Source: Roseateles depolymerans (GTDB taxonomy: Bacteria > Pseudomonadota > Gammaproteobacteria > Burkholderiales > Burkholderiaceae_C). From it: a DNA stretch of 64,000 nucleotides. Below the pieces are notes generated by a model. That model was not told where the DNA came from, made no database searches, and worked only from the letters and a program-made list of their open reading frames with translations. The position numbers and the translations under genes are program-made. Shown here piece by piece: positions 1-9,487 of the stretch. The DNA lies in the NCBI RefSeq assembly GCF_003387155.1, contig NZ_QUMT01000005.1:62001-126000 (forward strand), in the 5' to 3' direction. Each line of letters begins with the position of its first letter. Position 1 is the first letter of the stretch.

Positions 1-373
1 GCGCCAACCCCCGGGCATCCCGTTCGCCCCGCAACTCCAGCGGCAGCATCACGTTTTCCAGCGCGGTCAAATGGCCCAGCAACTGGAAACTCTGGAAGAC
101 AAAGCCCAGATGCGCCCCCCGCAGCGCCGCACGGCCGTCCTCGTCCAGGGCAAACATGTCCTGACCCCGCAGACGCACCGTGCCGCTCGTGGGCGTGTCC
201 AGGCCCGCCAGGATGGATAGCAGCGTACTCTTGCCCGAGCCCGATGCGCCCACGATGGCGACCGATTCCCGTGCCTGCAGCTGAAAGGTGATGTCATGCA
301 GAATGGTCAGCACGCCGCTGGCGTCCTGCACCGACTTGTTGACGTGATCGACCTCGAGGATGTTTAGAACCAT
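1..373 (-). CDS. ABC transporter ATP-binding protein, YbbA/LolD type (partial, 3' end outside window)
   Basis: ATPase subunit of a LolD/YbbA/MacB-class ABC transporter; only the first ~124 residues lie in the window. The reading frame from the ATG at 373 shows a Walker A motif GASGSGKST around residue 42 and a Q-loop region FQSFQLLGHL around residue 94. The Walker B and signature motifs would lie beyond the left edge. It is divergent from the tesA-like gene, and ybbA/tesA divergence is a known arrangement in Proteobacteria, which supports the family call. Its start codon overlaps that of tesA (CAT on one strand, ATG on the other), so both leaders must lie inside the neighbouring gene if these starts are right. 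The permease partner is presumably further left. Confidence 0.85.
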   Translation of the reverse strand, partial: MVLNILEVDHVNKSVQDASGVLTILHDITFQLQARESVAIVGASGSGKSTLLSILAGLDTPTSGTVRLRGQDMFALDEDGRAALRGAHLGFVFQSFQLLGHLTALENVMLPLELRGERDARGLA

Positions 374-1064
374 GAATCAACCGCAGATGCGCCGCCGTGA
401 GTGGATGCTCTACTCTAGCGCCTCTCTCCTCACCGCGAGCTTGGCGGTGTCTCTGGCCGGACCTGCCGCCGCACAAGGAAAGTCCGCCACCGCCGCCAAG
501 GCCGATGCCCCCCGACGCATCCTGGTGCTCGGCGACAGCCTCTCCGCCGAATACGGCCTGGCCCGCGGCACCGGCTGGGTTGCCCTCATGACGCAGCGCC
601 TGAACCAGCAGCAACTGCCCGCCGAGGTCATCAATGCCAGCATCAGCGGCGACACCACCTCCGGCGGCCTCGCCCGCCTCCCCGCCCTGCTCAAGCAGCA
701 CCAGCCCACCCTGCTCGTGATCGAGCTCGGCGGCAACGACGCCCTGCGCGGACTGCCCCTGGCCAACACCCGGGACAACCTGCGCGCCATGGTCCGCGCC
801 GGCAAGGCAGCCGGCGCCAAGGTCCTGCTCGTGGGCATGCAGATCCCGCCCAACATGGGCCCCAGCTACACCCGCGAATTCGAAGCCGGTTTCAAAACCG
901 TCGCCCAGGAAGAAAAAGTCCCCCTGGTGCCCTTCCTCCTGGCCGGCGTCGCCGACCGCAGCGACGCCGCCGACTGGTTCCAGCCCGACCGCATCCATCC
1001 CCTGGCCAAGGCCCATCCTGTCATGCTGGAGAACGTCTGGAAGCAACTTCGTCCCATGCTGTGA
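372..1064 (+). CDS. tesA: SGNH-family esterase / acyl-CoA thioesterase I (TesA-like)
   Basis: Periplasmic lipase/arylesterase/thioesterase of the GDSL (SGNH) family, which hydrolyses short to medium acyl esters and thioesters. The 230-residue protein opens with an arginine-rich N-terminus and a hydrophobic stretch ending in Ala-Ala-Ala-Gln, a signal peptide that might be Tat-type (RRREW). All blocks are visible: GDSLS (nucleophile Ser), SGDTT (block II Gly), GGND (block III Asn), and DRIHP near the end (catalytic Asp and His). An ATG at 360 in the same frame would add four residues; 372 matches the overlap with the divergent ybbA-like gene. Known homologues sit beside ybbA. Confidence 0.9.
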   Translation: MNQPQMRRREWMLYSSASLLTASLAVSLAGPAAAQGKSATAAKADAPRRILVLGDSLSAEYGLARGTGWVALMTQRLNQQQLPAEVINASISGDTTSGGLARLPALLKQHQPTLLVIELGGNDALRGLPLANTRDNLRAMVRAGKAAGAKVLLVGMQIPPNMGPSYTREFEAGFKTVAQEEKVPLVPFLLAGVADRSDAADWFQPDRIHPLAKAHPVMLENVWKQLRPML

Positions 1065-1187
1065 CGACGCCGTAGCAGTTCTTCACCGCATTGCATCAAG
1101 TTTGACAAGCTCGCTTTACCGCTGAGCCAACACCGTACGGGTGCCGGTGCGGCATGATGACGGGGACCTCATTGATTTGATCGCCGA

Positions 1188-2612
1188 ATGACTCTCGCCC
1201 GAGCGCGCCTGCGGCCGCGCTGGCGTCCCGCCTCAGCCCTGGTGCTGAGTCTGGCGCTGGCCGGCTGCGTGAACCTGGCGCCCGACTACCACCGCCCTGC
1301 CCCCGCCGTGCCCCACGAAGGCACCGAAGCCCTCCAGGATGCCGCGCGCCTGCCCTGGCGCACCGTCTTCATCGACACGCGCCTGAAGGACACCATCGCG
1401 CTGGCGCTGACGCAAAACCGGGACCTGCGCGTCGCCGCGCTGAATGTGGACAAGGCCCGCGCCGCCCTGGTGCAGACCGACGCCCAGCGCTGGCCGACCG
1501 TCACCGCCGGCGTCAGTGCCAGCCGTTCCGGCTCAGGCGCCGGCAGCACCGCCACCACCAGCCAGTCCGTCTCGGCCCAACTGGCCCTGACCAGCTTCGA
1601 GCTGGACCTGTTCGGCCGCGTCCGCAACCTGAGCGCCTCCGCCCAGGCCTCCGTCTGGGCCCTGGACGACACCCGCCAGAGCGTGCAGATCAGCCTCGTG
1701 GCCGAAGTCGCCAGCGCCTGGCTGACCTGGGCGGCCGACCTGCAGCGGCAAGCCCTGGCCCAGCAAACCCTGGCCAGCCAACAGCAGACCCTGTCGCTGA
1801 CCGAGCGCCGCCATGCCGTCGGCGCCGTCTCCGGACTGGCGCTGGCCCAGGCCCGCACCGCCGTCGAAAGCGCCCGGGCCGACGTGGCCACCTATCCCGC
1901 CACGCTGCAGCAAGACCGCCACGCCCTGGAACTGCTGCTGGGCTCCGCCCTGCCCGACGCGCTGCACCCCACGGCCGCCGATGCGCAAACCAACGTCAGC
2001 GCGCTCGTGGACCTGCCCAGCGGCGTCCCCTCCAGCGTGCTGCTGCGCCGCCCGGATGTGCGCTCCGCCGAGCAGTCCCTGGTGGCCACCCATGCCGACA
2101 TCGGCGCCGCCCGCGCCGCCCGCTTCCCCACCATCAGCCTGACCGCCAGCGCCGGCCGCGCCAGCACCGCCTTGTCCGACCTGTTCAAGGCCGGCAATGG
2201 CAGTTGGTCCATCGGCCCGTCCGTGTCGCTGCCGGTCTTCGATGCCGGGGCCAGCCGGGCCGCCGTGCGCCAGGCCGAGATCAGCCGGGACATCGCCCTG
2301 GCCAGCTACGACAAGACGGTGCAGACCGCCTTCCGCGAAGTGGCCGATGCCCTGTCCGTCCGCGCCACCCTGGCCGACCGACTCGCCGCGCAGCAGACCC
2401 TGCTGGCCGCCACCGAGCGGCAGGTCCAGTTGGCCGACGTGCAGTGGCGCGCTGGCAGCAGCACGCAGCTGGACGTGCTGGACGCACAGCGCTCGCTGTA
2501 TGCGGCGCAGCAGTCGCTGATCACGCTGCGACTGACCGAACAGCTCAACCGCATCACGCTCTACAAGGTGCTGGGTGGCGGCTGGAGCGACGACAACACC
2601 CTCCCATCCTGA
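1188..2612 (+). CDS. RND/MacAB-type outer membrane factor lipoprotein (NodT/TolC-like)
   Basis: Outer membrane channel of a tripartite efflux system. The 474-residue protein starts with a lipoprotein signal peptide whose lipobox LAGC places the acylated Cys at residue 27, followed by the typical NLAPDYHRPAP segment of the NodT family. Two repeated OEP domains fill the rest: long helical stretches rich in Ala, Gln and Leu, and the family-typical sequences LRRPDVRSAEQ and RFPTISL. The macA-like gene begins 10 bp downstream, so the three genes at 1188-5780 very likely form one operon encoding a complete exporter. A dedicated outer-membrane partner beside macAB, rather than a shared TolC, is common in Burkholderiales. 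Confidence 0.92.
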   Translation: MTLARARLRPRWRPASALVLSLALAGCVNLAPDYHRPAPAVPHEGTEALQDAARLPWRTVFIDTRLKDTIALALTQNRDLRVAALNVDKARAALVQTDAQRWPTVTAGVSASRSGSGAGSTATTSQSVSAQLALTSFELDLFGRVRNLSASAQASVWALDDTRQSVQISLVAEVASAWLTWAADLQRQALAQQTLASQQQTLSLTERRHAVGAVSGLALAQARTAVESARADVATYPATLQQDRHALELLLGSALPDALHPTAADAQTNVSALVDLPSGVPSSVLLRRPDVRSAEQSLVATHADIGAARAARFPTISLTASAGRASTALSDLFKAGNGSWSIGPSVSLPVFDAGASRAAVRQAEISRDIALASYDKTVQTAFREVADALSVRATLADRLAAQQTLLAATERQVQLADVQWRAGSSTQLDVLDAQRSLYAAQQSLITLRLTEQLNRITLYKVLGGGWSDDNTLPS

Positions 2613-2622
2613 GGATTTCCGA

Positions 2623-3825
2623 ATGAAGACATGGTTGAGGCCAGGGCGGCTGGTGCTGCTGCTGGTCGTTGTGGCGGTGCTGGGTTTCATCGTCAAGCGG
2701 GTCTGGTTCACCGCACCGCCGCCGCCGCAGGTCACCACCGCGGTCGTCGAACGCAGTGACCTGGAAGAGTCGGTGCTGGCCACCGGCACCATCAATGCCT
2801 ACAAGCTGGTGAGCGTCGGTGCGCGGGCCACCGGCGAGGTCAAGCGCCTGCATGTGGCCCTGGGTGACAAGGTCAAGGAAGGCCAGCTCATCGCCGAGAT
2901 CGATGCGCTGACGCAGCAAAACGCGCTGCGCGACGCACAGGCCTCGCTGCGCAGCGCGCAGGCCCTGCTCGCGTCGCGACGCGCCACCCTGGCCCAGGCC
3001 GAGCTGACGCTCAAGCGCCAGCGCGCGCTGAACGACGCCGATGCCGGCGCCCGCGCCGATCTGGAAACCGCCGAAGCCACCCTCGGCACGGCCCGTGCGG
3101 ACGTGGAGTCGCAAGAGGCCCTGGTGGCGCAGGCCAAGGTGAACGTGGACACGGCCCAGGTCAACCTCGGCTACGCCCGCGTCACGGCGCCGATGGACGG
3201 CACGGTGGTGGCCATCGTCACCGAACAGGGCCAGACGGTGAATGCCACGCAGTCGGCCCCCACCATCATCAAGCTGGCGCGGCTGGACACCATGACCATC
3301 AAGGCCAAGATCTCCGAAGCCGACGTGCCGCGGGTCAAGCCCGGCATGCCGGTCTACTTCTCGCTGCTGGGCGAGCCGGACCGTCGCATCCAGGCCCGGC
3401 TGCGCGCCATCGAACCGGGCGACACCACGCTGGCGGACACCACCACCACCTCGTCCACCAGTTCGTCCAGCTCCAGCACCACCAGCGCCATCTACTACAA
3501 CGGCATCTTCGATGTGCCCAACCCGTCCGGCCAGCTGCGCATCAACATGACCGCGCAGAGCACCATCGTGCTGAACCAGGCCAAGGGCGTGCTCACCGTG
3601 CCGGCCGCCGCGCTCGGAAAAAAAGATGCCCAGGGCCGCTACACCGTGCGGGTGCAGCAGCCCGACGGTCGCATGGAGCCGCGCACGGTGCGCATCGGGC
3701 TGAACAACCGGGTGCGGGTCGAGGTGCTGGAAGGCCTCAAGGAAGGCGAGCGCGTGGTGACCAGTGAAGCCCTGGCCTCGGCGGCTTCCAATGACGGCGG
3801 CCGTCGCGGCCCGCCTCCGATGTGA
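2623..3825 (+). CDS. macA: MacA-like periplasmic adaptor (HlyD/RND membrane fusion protein)
   Basis: Membrane fusion protein linking the inner-membrane ABC protein MacB to the outer membrane factor. 400 residues: one N-terminal membrane anchor (about residues 7-26), a lipoyl/barrel-sandwich half with [11 protein letters not shown], a coiled-coil hairpin (about 85-165), the second lipoyl half with [10 protein letters not shown], then beta-barrel and membrane-proximal domains. Start chosen at the ATG with GAGGA just upstream; an in-frame ATG 48 bp earlier overlaps the preceding gene. An unusual Ser/Thr run ([16 protein letters not shown], around residues 270-285) sits in the beta-barrel region. 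The stop overlaps the next start as TGATG, implying translational coupling to macB. Confidence 0.92.
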   Translation: MKTWLRPGRLVLLLVVVAVLGFIVKRVWFTAPPPPQVTTAVVERSDLEESVLATGTINAYKLVSVGARATGEVKRLHVALGDKVKEGQLIAEIDALTQQNALRDAQASLRSAQALLASRRATLAQAELTLKRQRALNDADAGARADLETAEATLGTARADVESQEALVAQAKVNVDTAQVNLGYARVTAPMDGTVVAIVTEQGQTVNATQSAPTIIKLARLDTMTIKAKISEADVPRVKPGMPVYFSLLGEPDRRIQARLRAIEPGDTTLADTTTTSSTSSSSSSTTSAIYYNGIFDVPNPSGQLRINMTAQSTIVLNQAKGVLTVPAAALGKKDAQGRYTVRVQQPDGRMEPRTVRIGLNNRVRVEVLEGLKEGERVVTSEALASAASNDGGRRGPPPM

Positions 3826-5780
3826 TGGCAGCGCTGCTGGAACTGCGCGGCCTGGTCCGCGAATTCCCGGCCGGCGACGGCGTGGTGGCCGTGCTGCGGG
3901 ATGTGGACCTGCGCATCGAAGCCGGGGAGATGGTGGCCATCATCGGGCCCTCCGGCTCGGGCAAGTCCACGCTGATGAACATCCTGGGCTGCCTGGACCG
4001 TCCCACCCGCGGCAGCTATCGCGTGGCCGGTCAGGAGACCGGGGCCATGGGCCCGGACGAGCTGGCGCGGCTGCGCCGTGAGCATTTCGGGTTCATCTTC
4101 CAGCGCTACCAGTTGCTGGGGGATCTCAATGCCGTGGGCAATGTCGAGATTCCGGCGATCTATTCGGGCACCCAGGCGGAGCATCGCCATGTCCGCGCAC
4201 GCGAGCTGCTGACGCGGCTGGGTCTGGCCGAGCGGCTGGAGCATCGGCCCGGGCAGCTGTCGGGCGGTCAGCAGCAGCGGGTGTCGATCGCCCGGGCGCT
4301 GATGAACGGCGGCGACGTGATCCTGGCCGACGAACCCACCGGCGCGCTGGATCAGGCCAGCGGCCGGGAGGTGATGAAGATCCTGGAAGAGCTGCATGCC
4401 GACGGCCACACCATCATCCTGGTGACGCACGATCCGCAGGTGGCGGCCCACGCGCAGCGGGTGATCGAGATCAGCGACGGGGTCATCGTGGCCGACCGGC
4501 GCCGTGAGGACGCCCCCGCCCCGGTGACCAAGGCCGCCGCGCCTGCCGCGCCCACCAGCGCCTCCTGGCAGGCGGTGATCGGCCGGGTGGCGGAAGCCGC
4601 CCGCATGGCCCTGCGCGCCATGGTGGCCCACCGGCTGCGCACGCTGCTGACGATGCTGGGCATCATCATCGGCATCGCCTCGGTGGTGTCGGTGGTGGGC
4701 CTGGGCCAGGGCACGCGGGAGAAGGTGCTGGCTGACATCAGCGCCATGGGCACCAACACCATCAACATCATGCCGGGCAGCGGTTTTGGGGACCGGCGCG
4801 CCGATGCCATCCGCACCTTGCGCACCGGCGACGCCACCGCACTGGGGCAACTGGACTATGTGGACAGCGTGACGCCGTCCGTGGCGGTCAGCGCGGGGCT
4901 GCGCTACCGCAACATCGACGTGACCGCCAGCATCACCGGCGTGGGCGAGCAGTTCTTCCGGGTGCAAGGCTACCGCTTCGCCCAGGGCCAGCCCTTCGAC
5001 CTGCAGGATGTGCGCGGCCAGGCCCAGGTGGCGGTGATCGACGACAACGCCCGCAAGACGCTGTTCCCCAACGGAGAGCCGGCGCTGGGCGAGGTCATCC
5101 TGCTGGGCACCGTGCCGGTGCGGATCGTGGGGGTGACCGAGAAGAAGGCCAGCGCCTTTGGCAATGACGACTCGATCAACATCTGGCTGCCTTACACCAC
5201 CGCGATGAGCCGCATGACCGGGCAGGACTACCTGCGCAGCATCACGGTGCGGGTGAGTGACGCGGTGCCCAATGCCGCGGCCGAGCAAGGCATCCAGGCG
5301 CTGCTGACCCAGCGGCATGGGCGCACCGACTTCTTCATGATGAACACCGACAGCATCCGCAAGACGGTGGAGCAGACGACCGCAACGATCACGCTGCTGA
5401 TCTCGTCGATCGCGCTGATCTCGCTGCTGGTGGGCGGCATCGGGGTGATGAACATCATGCTGGTGTCGGTGACCGAGCGCACCGGGGAGATCGGCGTGCG
5501 CATGGCCGTGGGCGCGCGGCAGAGCGACATCCTGCGGCAGTTCCTGATCGAGGCCGTGCTGGTGTGCCTGATCGGCGGGGCGCTGGGGGTGGGGTTGGCG
5601 GTGGGCGTGAGCCTGCTGTTCGACTACGCCGCCGGGGCCGCGGGCTTCCGGATGCTGATCTCGACGACTGCCATCCTGGGCGCGTTCGGCGTGTCCAGCC
5701 TGATCGGGGTGATCTTCGGATTCCTGCCGGCGCGTAATGCGGCGCGGCTGGATCCGGTGGAGGCGCTGGCCAGGCCCTGA
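3825..5780 (+). CDS. macB: MacB-like ABC transporter, fused ATPase-permease
   Basis: Inner-membrane mechanotransmission ABC protein that drives export of macrolides, peptides or other substrates from the periplasm through the outer membrane factor. 651 residues. The N-terminal ATPase has Walker [11 protein letters not shown]-loop FIFQRYQLL, signature LSGGQQQRV and Walker [11 protein letters not shown] linker leads to TM1 (about 270-290), a large periplasmic MacB_PCD domain, and three C-terminal helices carrying the FtsX-type segment ([20 protein letters not shown]). The ATG overlaps the macA stop; a GTG one codon earlier is the alternative. Length and domain order match MacB. Substrate cannot be inferred from sequence. 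Confidence 0.94.
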   Translation: MAALLELRGLVREFPAGDGVVAVLRDVDLRIEAGEMVAIIGPSGSGKSTLMNILGCLDRPTRGSYRVAGQETGAMGPDELARLRREHFGFIFQRYQLLGDLNAVGNVEIPAIYSGTQAEHRHVRARELLTRLGLAERLEHRPGQLSGGQQQRVSIARALMNGGDVILADEPTGALDQASGREVMKILEELHADGHTIILVTHDPQVAAHAQRVIEISDGVIVADRRREDAPAPVTKAAAPAAPTSASWQAVIGRVAEAARMALRAMVAHRLRTLLTMLGIIIGIASVVSVVGLGQGTREKVLADISAMGTNTINIMPGSGFGDRRADAIRTLRTGDATALGQLDYVDSVTPSVAVSAGLRYRNIDVTASITGVGEQFFRVQGYRFAQGQPFDLQDVRGQAQVAVIDDNARKTLFPNGEPALGEVILLGTVPVRIVGVTEKKASAFGNDDSINIWLPYTTAMSRMTGQDYLRSITVRVSDAVPNAAAEQGIQALLTQRHGRTDFFMMNTDSIRKTVEQTTATITLLISSIALISLLVGGIGVMNIMLVSVTERTGEIGVRMAVGARQSDILRQFLIEAVLVCLIGGALGVGLAVGVSLLFDYAAGAAGFRMLISTTAILGAFGVSSLIGVIFGFLPARNAARLDPVEALARP

Positions 5781-5790
5781 TGGGCCGCGC

Positions 5791-7956
5791 TCAGCGCTCG
5801 TTTTGCCGACGCTCTTCGCCGCGCTGGCGCATCGGCTCCGCCTTCTGCTCCGGCACTGCGCGGATCTGCGGCTGGGGGCCCGGACGGCCGCCAACGTCCC
5901 GACGGGGCGGCTCGACGCGAGGCGACTGGGGCTGCGGCTGAGGTTGCGGCATCGCCTGCGGCGGGGGCATCACCTGGGGCTGGGGCAGCGGTTGCGCCAT
6001 CACTGGGCGCGGCGTCTCCACGCGCGGTGCTTCCCGGATCTCCCGGGACGGCTCGCGGATGGGCTGCCAGCGCGGGTCGTAGCGCGGATCTGTTCGGGGT
6101 GATTCGACCCGAGGCTGCTCCACGCGAGGGGACTCGAAGCGCGGTTGTTCCACTCGCGGCTGTTCCACCCGAGGCTCCACGCGGGACGGGACGGGGACGG
6201 CAAATCGGCCGTCATCGCGGCGACCGCCATCGCGTCGGTCCCCGTCACGGCGCCCGTCCTCATACTGCTCTTCGCGCCAGCCGCGGTTCGGATGGAAGCG
6301 GTCGTCACGGGTGTTGTCCGGGGCGCCCGTCACCGGGCGAACGCCGTTGGTGACCGGTGCAGGCTGGATCGGGCGATTGTCGTTGCCATGGCCGGGTTGC
6401 ACGCCCGGCGGCGGGGTCGTCACCGGGAGGGGACGCAGTTGGCCTGGGGCGGTGCCACCAGGGCGACCATCAGGGCGACCATCCGGGCGGCCATCAGGAC
6501 GACCGTCCCCGCGTGAGTCCGGTCGGCCGTCAGGCCGGCCCCCCGTCGCCATGCCCGGACGCTCCTGCCCCGAGCGCAGCGGCATGCGCGGCTCCACCAC
6601 CGGCAGCGGTCGGTTGACCGGCATGGCGGTGAACAGGCGGCCATGTTCGCGCTCAAATCGGAACTGCGGCACCGGATCATTCGGACGCGGCACGCGGCCC
6701 GGCTCGATGCGCGGGTTGACGCGGCGCCAGTATTCATTGGAGTAGCGGCCCGGCGGGTAGTAGACCTCGCGCGGGGCCAGGGGCACCCAGGCCCCGTAGC
6801 GCGGCGGTGGCGGGCGGCGTCCGCCGCTCCAGATGTTGATGCTCAGTCCGGCACCGCCCACCCAGCCGACCACCGCCGGCGCATAGGCCGGGCGCCGCTC
6901 ATAGGGGCCCGGCACCCAGCACCAGCGGTTCTGCCAGTAAGCCCAGCGGCCATAGTGGAAAGGCGCAAAGCCCCAGGGCATGTCGTCCACCCAGGTCCAG
7001 CCCCAGCGGGCGCTCCAGACCCAGCGGCCGTAGCGGTAGGGGGCCCAGTCTTCGACCACCACGGTGGTGGGGACCCAGACCGTGCCATATTCCGGCGATT
7101 GCTGCCAGGCGCCGTAGCGGCTGAGTTCCTCGACGCCAGTCATTTCCGGAGAGACGACGTTGGCCGGCACCGGCAGTTCGATGGCGGCGCGTTCGTCGGT
7201 CAGCAAAATCTGGGCGAATGCGTCGCGCTGCAGGGGCTGGCGTTCAGTGCGGGGGCCGTTGTCCCACCAAAATTCGGCTTGTTCGTTGGTGGCGACGAAG
7301 ACGGGTGGCACGTCCATGGCTCGGGAGTCGAAGCGCAGTTTGCCCTGCCAAGTTTGGGACTGGGTGCCGCGGTCCAGTTGGCTGATGCGGTAGAGGCCCT
7401 CGCGTTCGAAGGAGAAGCGGCCTTCGAGGGTTTGGAAGGTCCATTCATCCGCAGCCTGGGGGGAGCGCAGGCGGACGCCGGCGCCGCCGCGAACGATCTG
7501 GACGGAGACGCGTTGTTCGGACAGGGCGTTAAATTCGATTTCCGACCGTTCGTCGATCCAGAAGGTGCTGGAACCAATGGTCAGGGTGGCGCCGGCACGT
7601 TCGTCAGTGCGGAGGCGGTCGCCCTCGCCAACGCTCTGGTTGCGTTGCAGTTGAAGCCATTCGCGGCCTTCAGGGTCGTAGATCCAGGCCCCACTGCTGA
7701 CCTCGGCCACGCGGCCGGCGCGGGTGGGGACGTCGCCCTGGATGCCCTGGACACTCTGGCCGCTCTGGCTGCTCTGTCCGGGGGGCTCGGCCATGGCAGT
7801 GCAGCCGGTGGACAGCGCCAGCAACGCCGCCAACGCCGACGCCATCGCACCCACGTAGCGGCGCGGCCACAGCGGTTGCGAGACGTCCAGGCGGTCTTGT
7901 ACGTCGGGGGAACATTGGGGGCCCGGGAGGCGAGTGGAGAACGACAGGAAGATCAT
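5791..7956 (-). CDS. FecR-domain, tryptophan-rich envelope protein (DUF6600-like) with repetitive proline-rich tail
   Basis: 721-residue exported protein of unknown function. The N-terminus contains a hydrophobic stretch ending in LSTGC, a possible lipobox near residue 52; an internal Met at residue 38 (7845) is an alternative start, though GGAG precedes the ATG at 7956. Residues ~75-260 look like a FecR-type beta-rich domain (GDRLRTDERAGATLTIG). Residues ~275-400 carry repeated W/Y-rich units such as YRYGRWVW and FHYGRWAYW, typical of DUF6600. The last ~270 residues are low complexity, with RPDG and VEQPR repeats and a Pro/Gln tail. No sigma factor or TonB receptor lies alongside, so classical FecR signalling is unlikely. 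It is convergent with macB, with 10 bp between the stops. Confidence 0.75.
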   Translation of the reverse strand: MIFLSFSTRLPGPQCSPDVQDRLDVSQPLWPRRYVGAMASALAALLALSTGCTAMAEPPGQSSQSGQSVQGIQGDVPTRAGRVAEVSSGAWIYDPEGREWLQLQRNQSVGEGDRLRTDERAGATLTIGSSTFWIDERSEIEFNALSEQRVSVQIVRGGAGVRLRSPQAADEWTFQTLEGRFSFEREGLYRISQLDRGTQSQTWQGKLRFDSRAMDVPPVFVATNEQAEFWWDNGPRTERQPLQRDAFAQILLTDERAAIELPVPANVVSPEMTGVEELSRYGAWQQSPEYGTVWVPTTVVVEDWAPYRYGRWVWSARWGWTWVDDMPWGFAPFHYGRWAYWQNRWCWVPGPYERRPAYAPAVVGWVGGAGLSINIWSGGRRPPPPRYGAWVPLAPREVYYPPGRYSNEYWRRVNPRIEPGRVPRPNDPVPQFRFEREHGRLFTAMPVNRPLPVVEPRMPLRSGQERPGMATGGRPDGRPDSRGDGRPDGRPDGRPDGRPGGTAPGQLRPLPVTTPPPGVQPGHGNDNRPIQPAPVTNGVRPVTGAPDNTRDDRFHPNRGWREEQYEDGRRDGDRRDGGRRDDGRFAVPVPSRVEPRVEQPRVEQPRFESPRVEQPRVESPRTDPRYDPRWQPIREPSREIREAPRVETPRPVMAQPLPQPQVMPPPQAMPQPQPQPQSPRVEPPRRDVGGRPGPQPQIRAVPEQKAEPMRQRGEERRQNER

Positions 7957-8088
7957 GCAATCGGCTCCGCCGGTAGGAATCTCTTTAACGCTTTCGACAT
8001 GATCTGGTGGACCGGTGCTTACAACTTGACGCGGTGTTGCTGGGGGTGACTGTTAGGGGCGCGGCTGTTGGCGGTGGGGGCGAGCGAG

Positions 8089-8182
8089 ACAGGCATGAGG
8101 CGGGGGGTATTGACTCCATGTCCTCCGCCCGCTTCGCGGGCTCCCCCTTGACTTCCGTCAATACCCCCCGCCTCCCGCCTGT
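8089..8182. repeat. Long inverted repeat with nested hairpin
   Basis: Two 26-nt arms (8089-8114 and 8157-8182) are reverse complements with two mismatches. They enclose a 42-nt loop that itself holds a perfect hairpin, GCCCGC-TTC-GCGGGC (8127-8141). It lies in the 361-bp gap between the FecR-like gene and the deformylase gene, where I see no coding sequence. No T-run follows, so it does not look like a simple intrinsic terminator. Its core resembles part of the element at 54478-54718. Confidence 0.85.
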
Positions 8183-8317
8183 CCAGCAACACTCGCTGTT
8201 TTCCGCGAAGTCAGGCGCGCAGTCATCAGCGGTGCCATGTCGATGTCGTCATCGACTCACTGGGGGCACGGCGGTGCGTTCATGCTCCCGATCTCATCGG
8301 GCGTCTTGGGGGGCGAT

Positions 8318-8854
8318 TCAGTCGTCGCTGCGGGGGTCCATGCCAGGGAACAAGACTTCCGTGAAACCAAACTGGCTGAAATCCTTGATGCGCATGGGGT
8401 AGAGCACGCCAATCAGGTGGTCACACTCATGCTGCACCACCCGAGCATGAAAACCATCCACCTCGCGGTCAATCACGCCACCCTTGGCATCAAAACCCTG
8501 GTAGCGAATGCGCTGCCAGCGCGGCACCACGCCTCGCAACCCGGGCACCGATAAGCACCCCTCCCATCCATCCACCTGCTCGTCCCCGATCGGCGTCAGC
8601 GTCGGATTGATCAGCACCGTCATCGGCACCGGCGGCGCCTCCGGATACCGCTCGTTCCGGTTGAAACCAAACACCACCACCTGCAGGTCCACACCAATCT
8701 GCGGCGCCGCCAAACCCGCGCCATTGGCCGCCACCATGGTGTCGAACATGTCCTGCAACAGGTCACGCAGCTCAGGCGTGTCAAAACGCTCCACCGGCTT
8801 GGCCTGGCGCAATAGACGGGGATCCCCCATCTTCAGGATCTGTTTCACAGCCAT
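8318..8854 (-). CDS. def: Peptide deformylase
   Basis: Removes the N-formyl group from nascent proteins, in the cytoplasm. The 178-residue frame shows all three family motifs: [10 protein letters not shown] (motif I), EGCLS (motif II, metal-binding Cys) and HECDH (motif III, two metal-binding His and the catalytic Glu). The start at 8854 follows a GGAGAC ribosome-binding site; the open frame extends further upstream but without homologous sequence. It is not beside fmt here, so this may be the second def copy common in this order, or a stand-alone copy. Predicted metal is Fe(II). Confidence 0.95.
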   Translation of the reverse strand: MAVKQILKMGDPRLLRQAKPVERFDTPELRDLLQDMFDTMVAANGAGLAAPQIGVDLQVVVFGFNRNERYPEAPPVPMTVLINPTLTPIGDEQVDGWEGCLSVPGLRGVVPRWQRIRYQGFDAKGGVIDREVDGFHARVVQHECDHLIGVLYPMRIKDFSQFGFTEVLFPGMDPRSDD

Positions 8855-8989
8855 CTTGTCTCCGAGAGGTTGTCTCATCACGAATAGTCCACATCTTGCC
8901 GGAAACTCCAGGCCTGTGACGCAGCAAGGGCTCCCCATGATGTATGTCCCCCCATGCCCCCCATCTTCCTTGGCGGGGAGCGATGGGTC

Positions 8990-9466
8990 ATGACCGCGCG
9001 TGAATGGCTGTCGCTGGCAGTGCGGCTGGGCGTGGTCGCAGCGCTGGCCGCGGCGCTGGTTCACGGCTGGCGCAGCGGCAATACCCTGGTGGCCGTCGTC
9101 GCCGCAGTGAATCTGGTCGGGCTGAGCGCCGTGATGCTGTCGTCGCCCGTGATGCAACTCTGCGAGATGTTGCTCCGCTCCGCCAAGGGAATGGCCCTGC
9201 GCCCGGAGGAAGGACGATGGCGGGAATTCCGCAGCGTGCCCGTCGCCGTGCGGCTCATGGATGGCGTCTTCTTCGTGCGGGAGTCGGACGCCCGCAAGAT
9301 CTGCGGCGACGAATGGCCCCAACAGCCCCCCGCCACCGTTCAGTTCCCCGGTGAAAAAGGAAGCTTCCTGCGCGCCCGCCTGCTGGCCGCAGAACTGGAA
9401 CGCGGCAAACCCATGCCGTCGATGCGCGTGATGGGCTTTGTGCGGTGGCTCAATACGTTGCAGTGA
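8990..9466 (+). CDS. Small inner-membrane protein of unknown function
   Basis: 158 residues. The N-terminal third has two predicted membrane helices (about residues 6-24 and 28-48, rich in Ala, Val, Leu); the rest is a soluble, moderately charged domain that I cannot assign to a family. The ATG at 8990 is preceded by GGGGAG at good spacing; an in-frame ATG at 8954 is a weaker choice. It is divergent from the deformylase gene and its stop lies 21 bp from the stop of the convergent LuxR-type gene. Codon usage looks like that of its neighbours, so it is probably a real gene of the host. Confidence 0.65.
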   Translation: MTAREWLSLAVRLGVVAALAAALVHGWRSGNTLVAVVAAVNLVGLSAVMLSSPVMQLCEMLLRSAKGMALRPEEGRWREFRSVPVAVRLMDGVFFVRESDARKICGDEWPQQPPATVQFPGEKGSFLRARLLAAELERGKPMPSMRVMGFVRWLNTLQ

Positions 9467-9487
9467 CGCAGCCGCAGCCTGCCGCCA

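Noticed and set aside
294..1046. A 250-residue open frame opposite tesA
   Set aside because: It is the antisense shadow of tesA with low-complexity composition and no motif; the plus-strand frame has all SGNH motifs.
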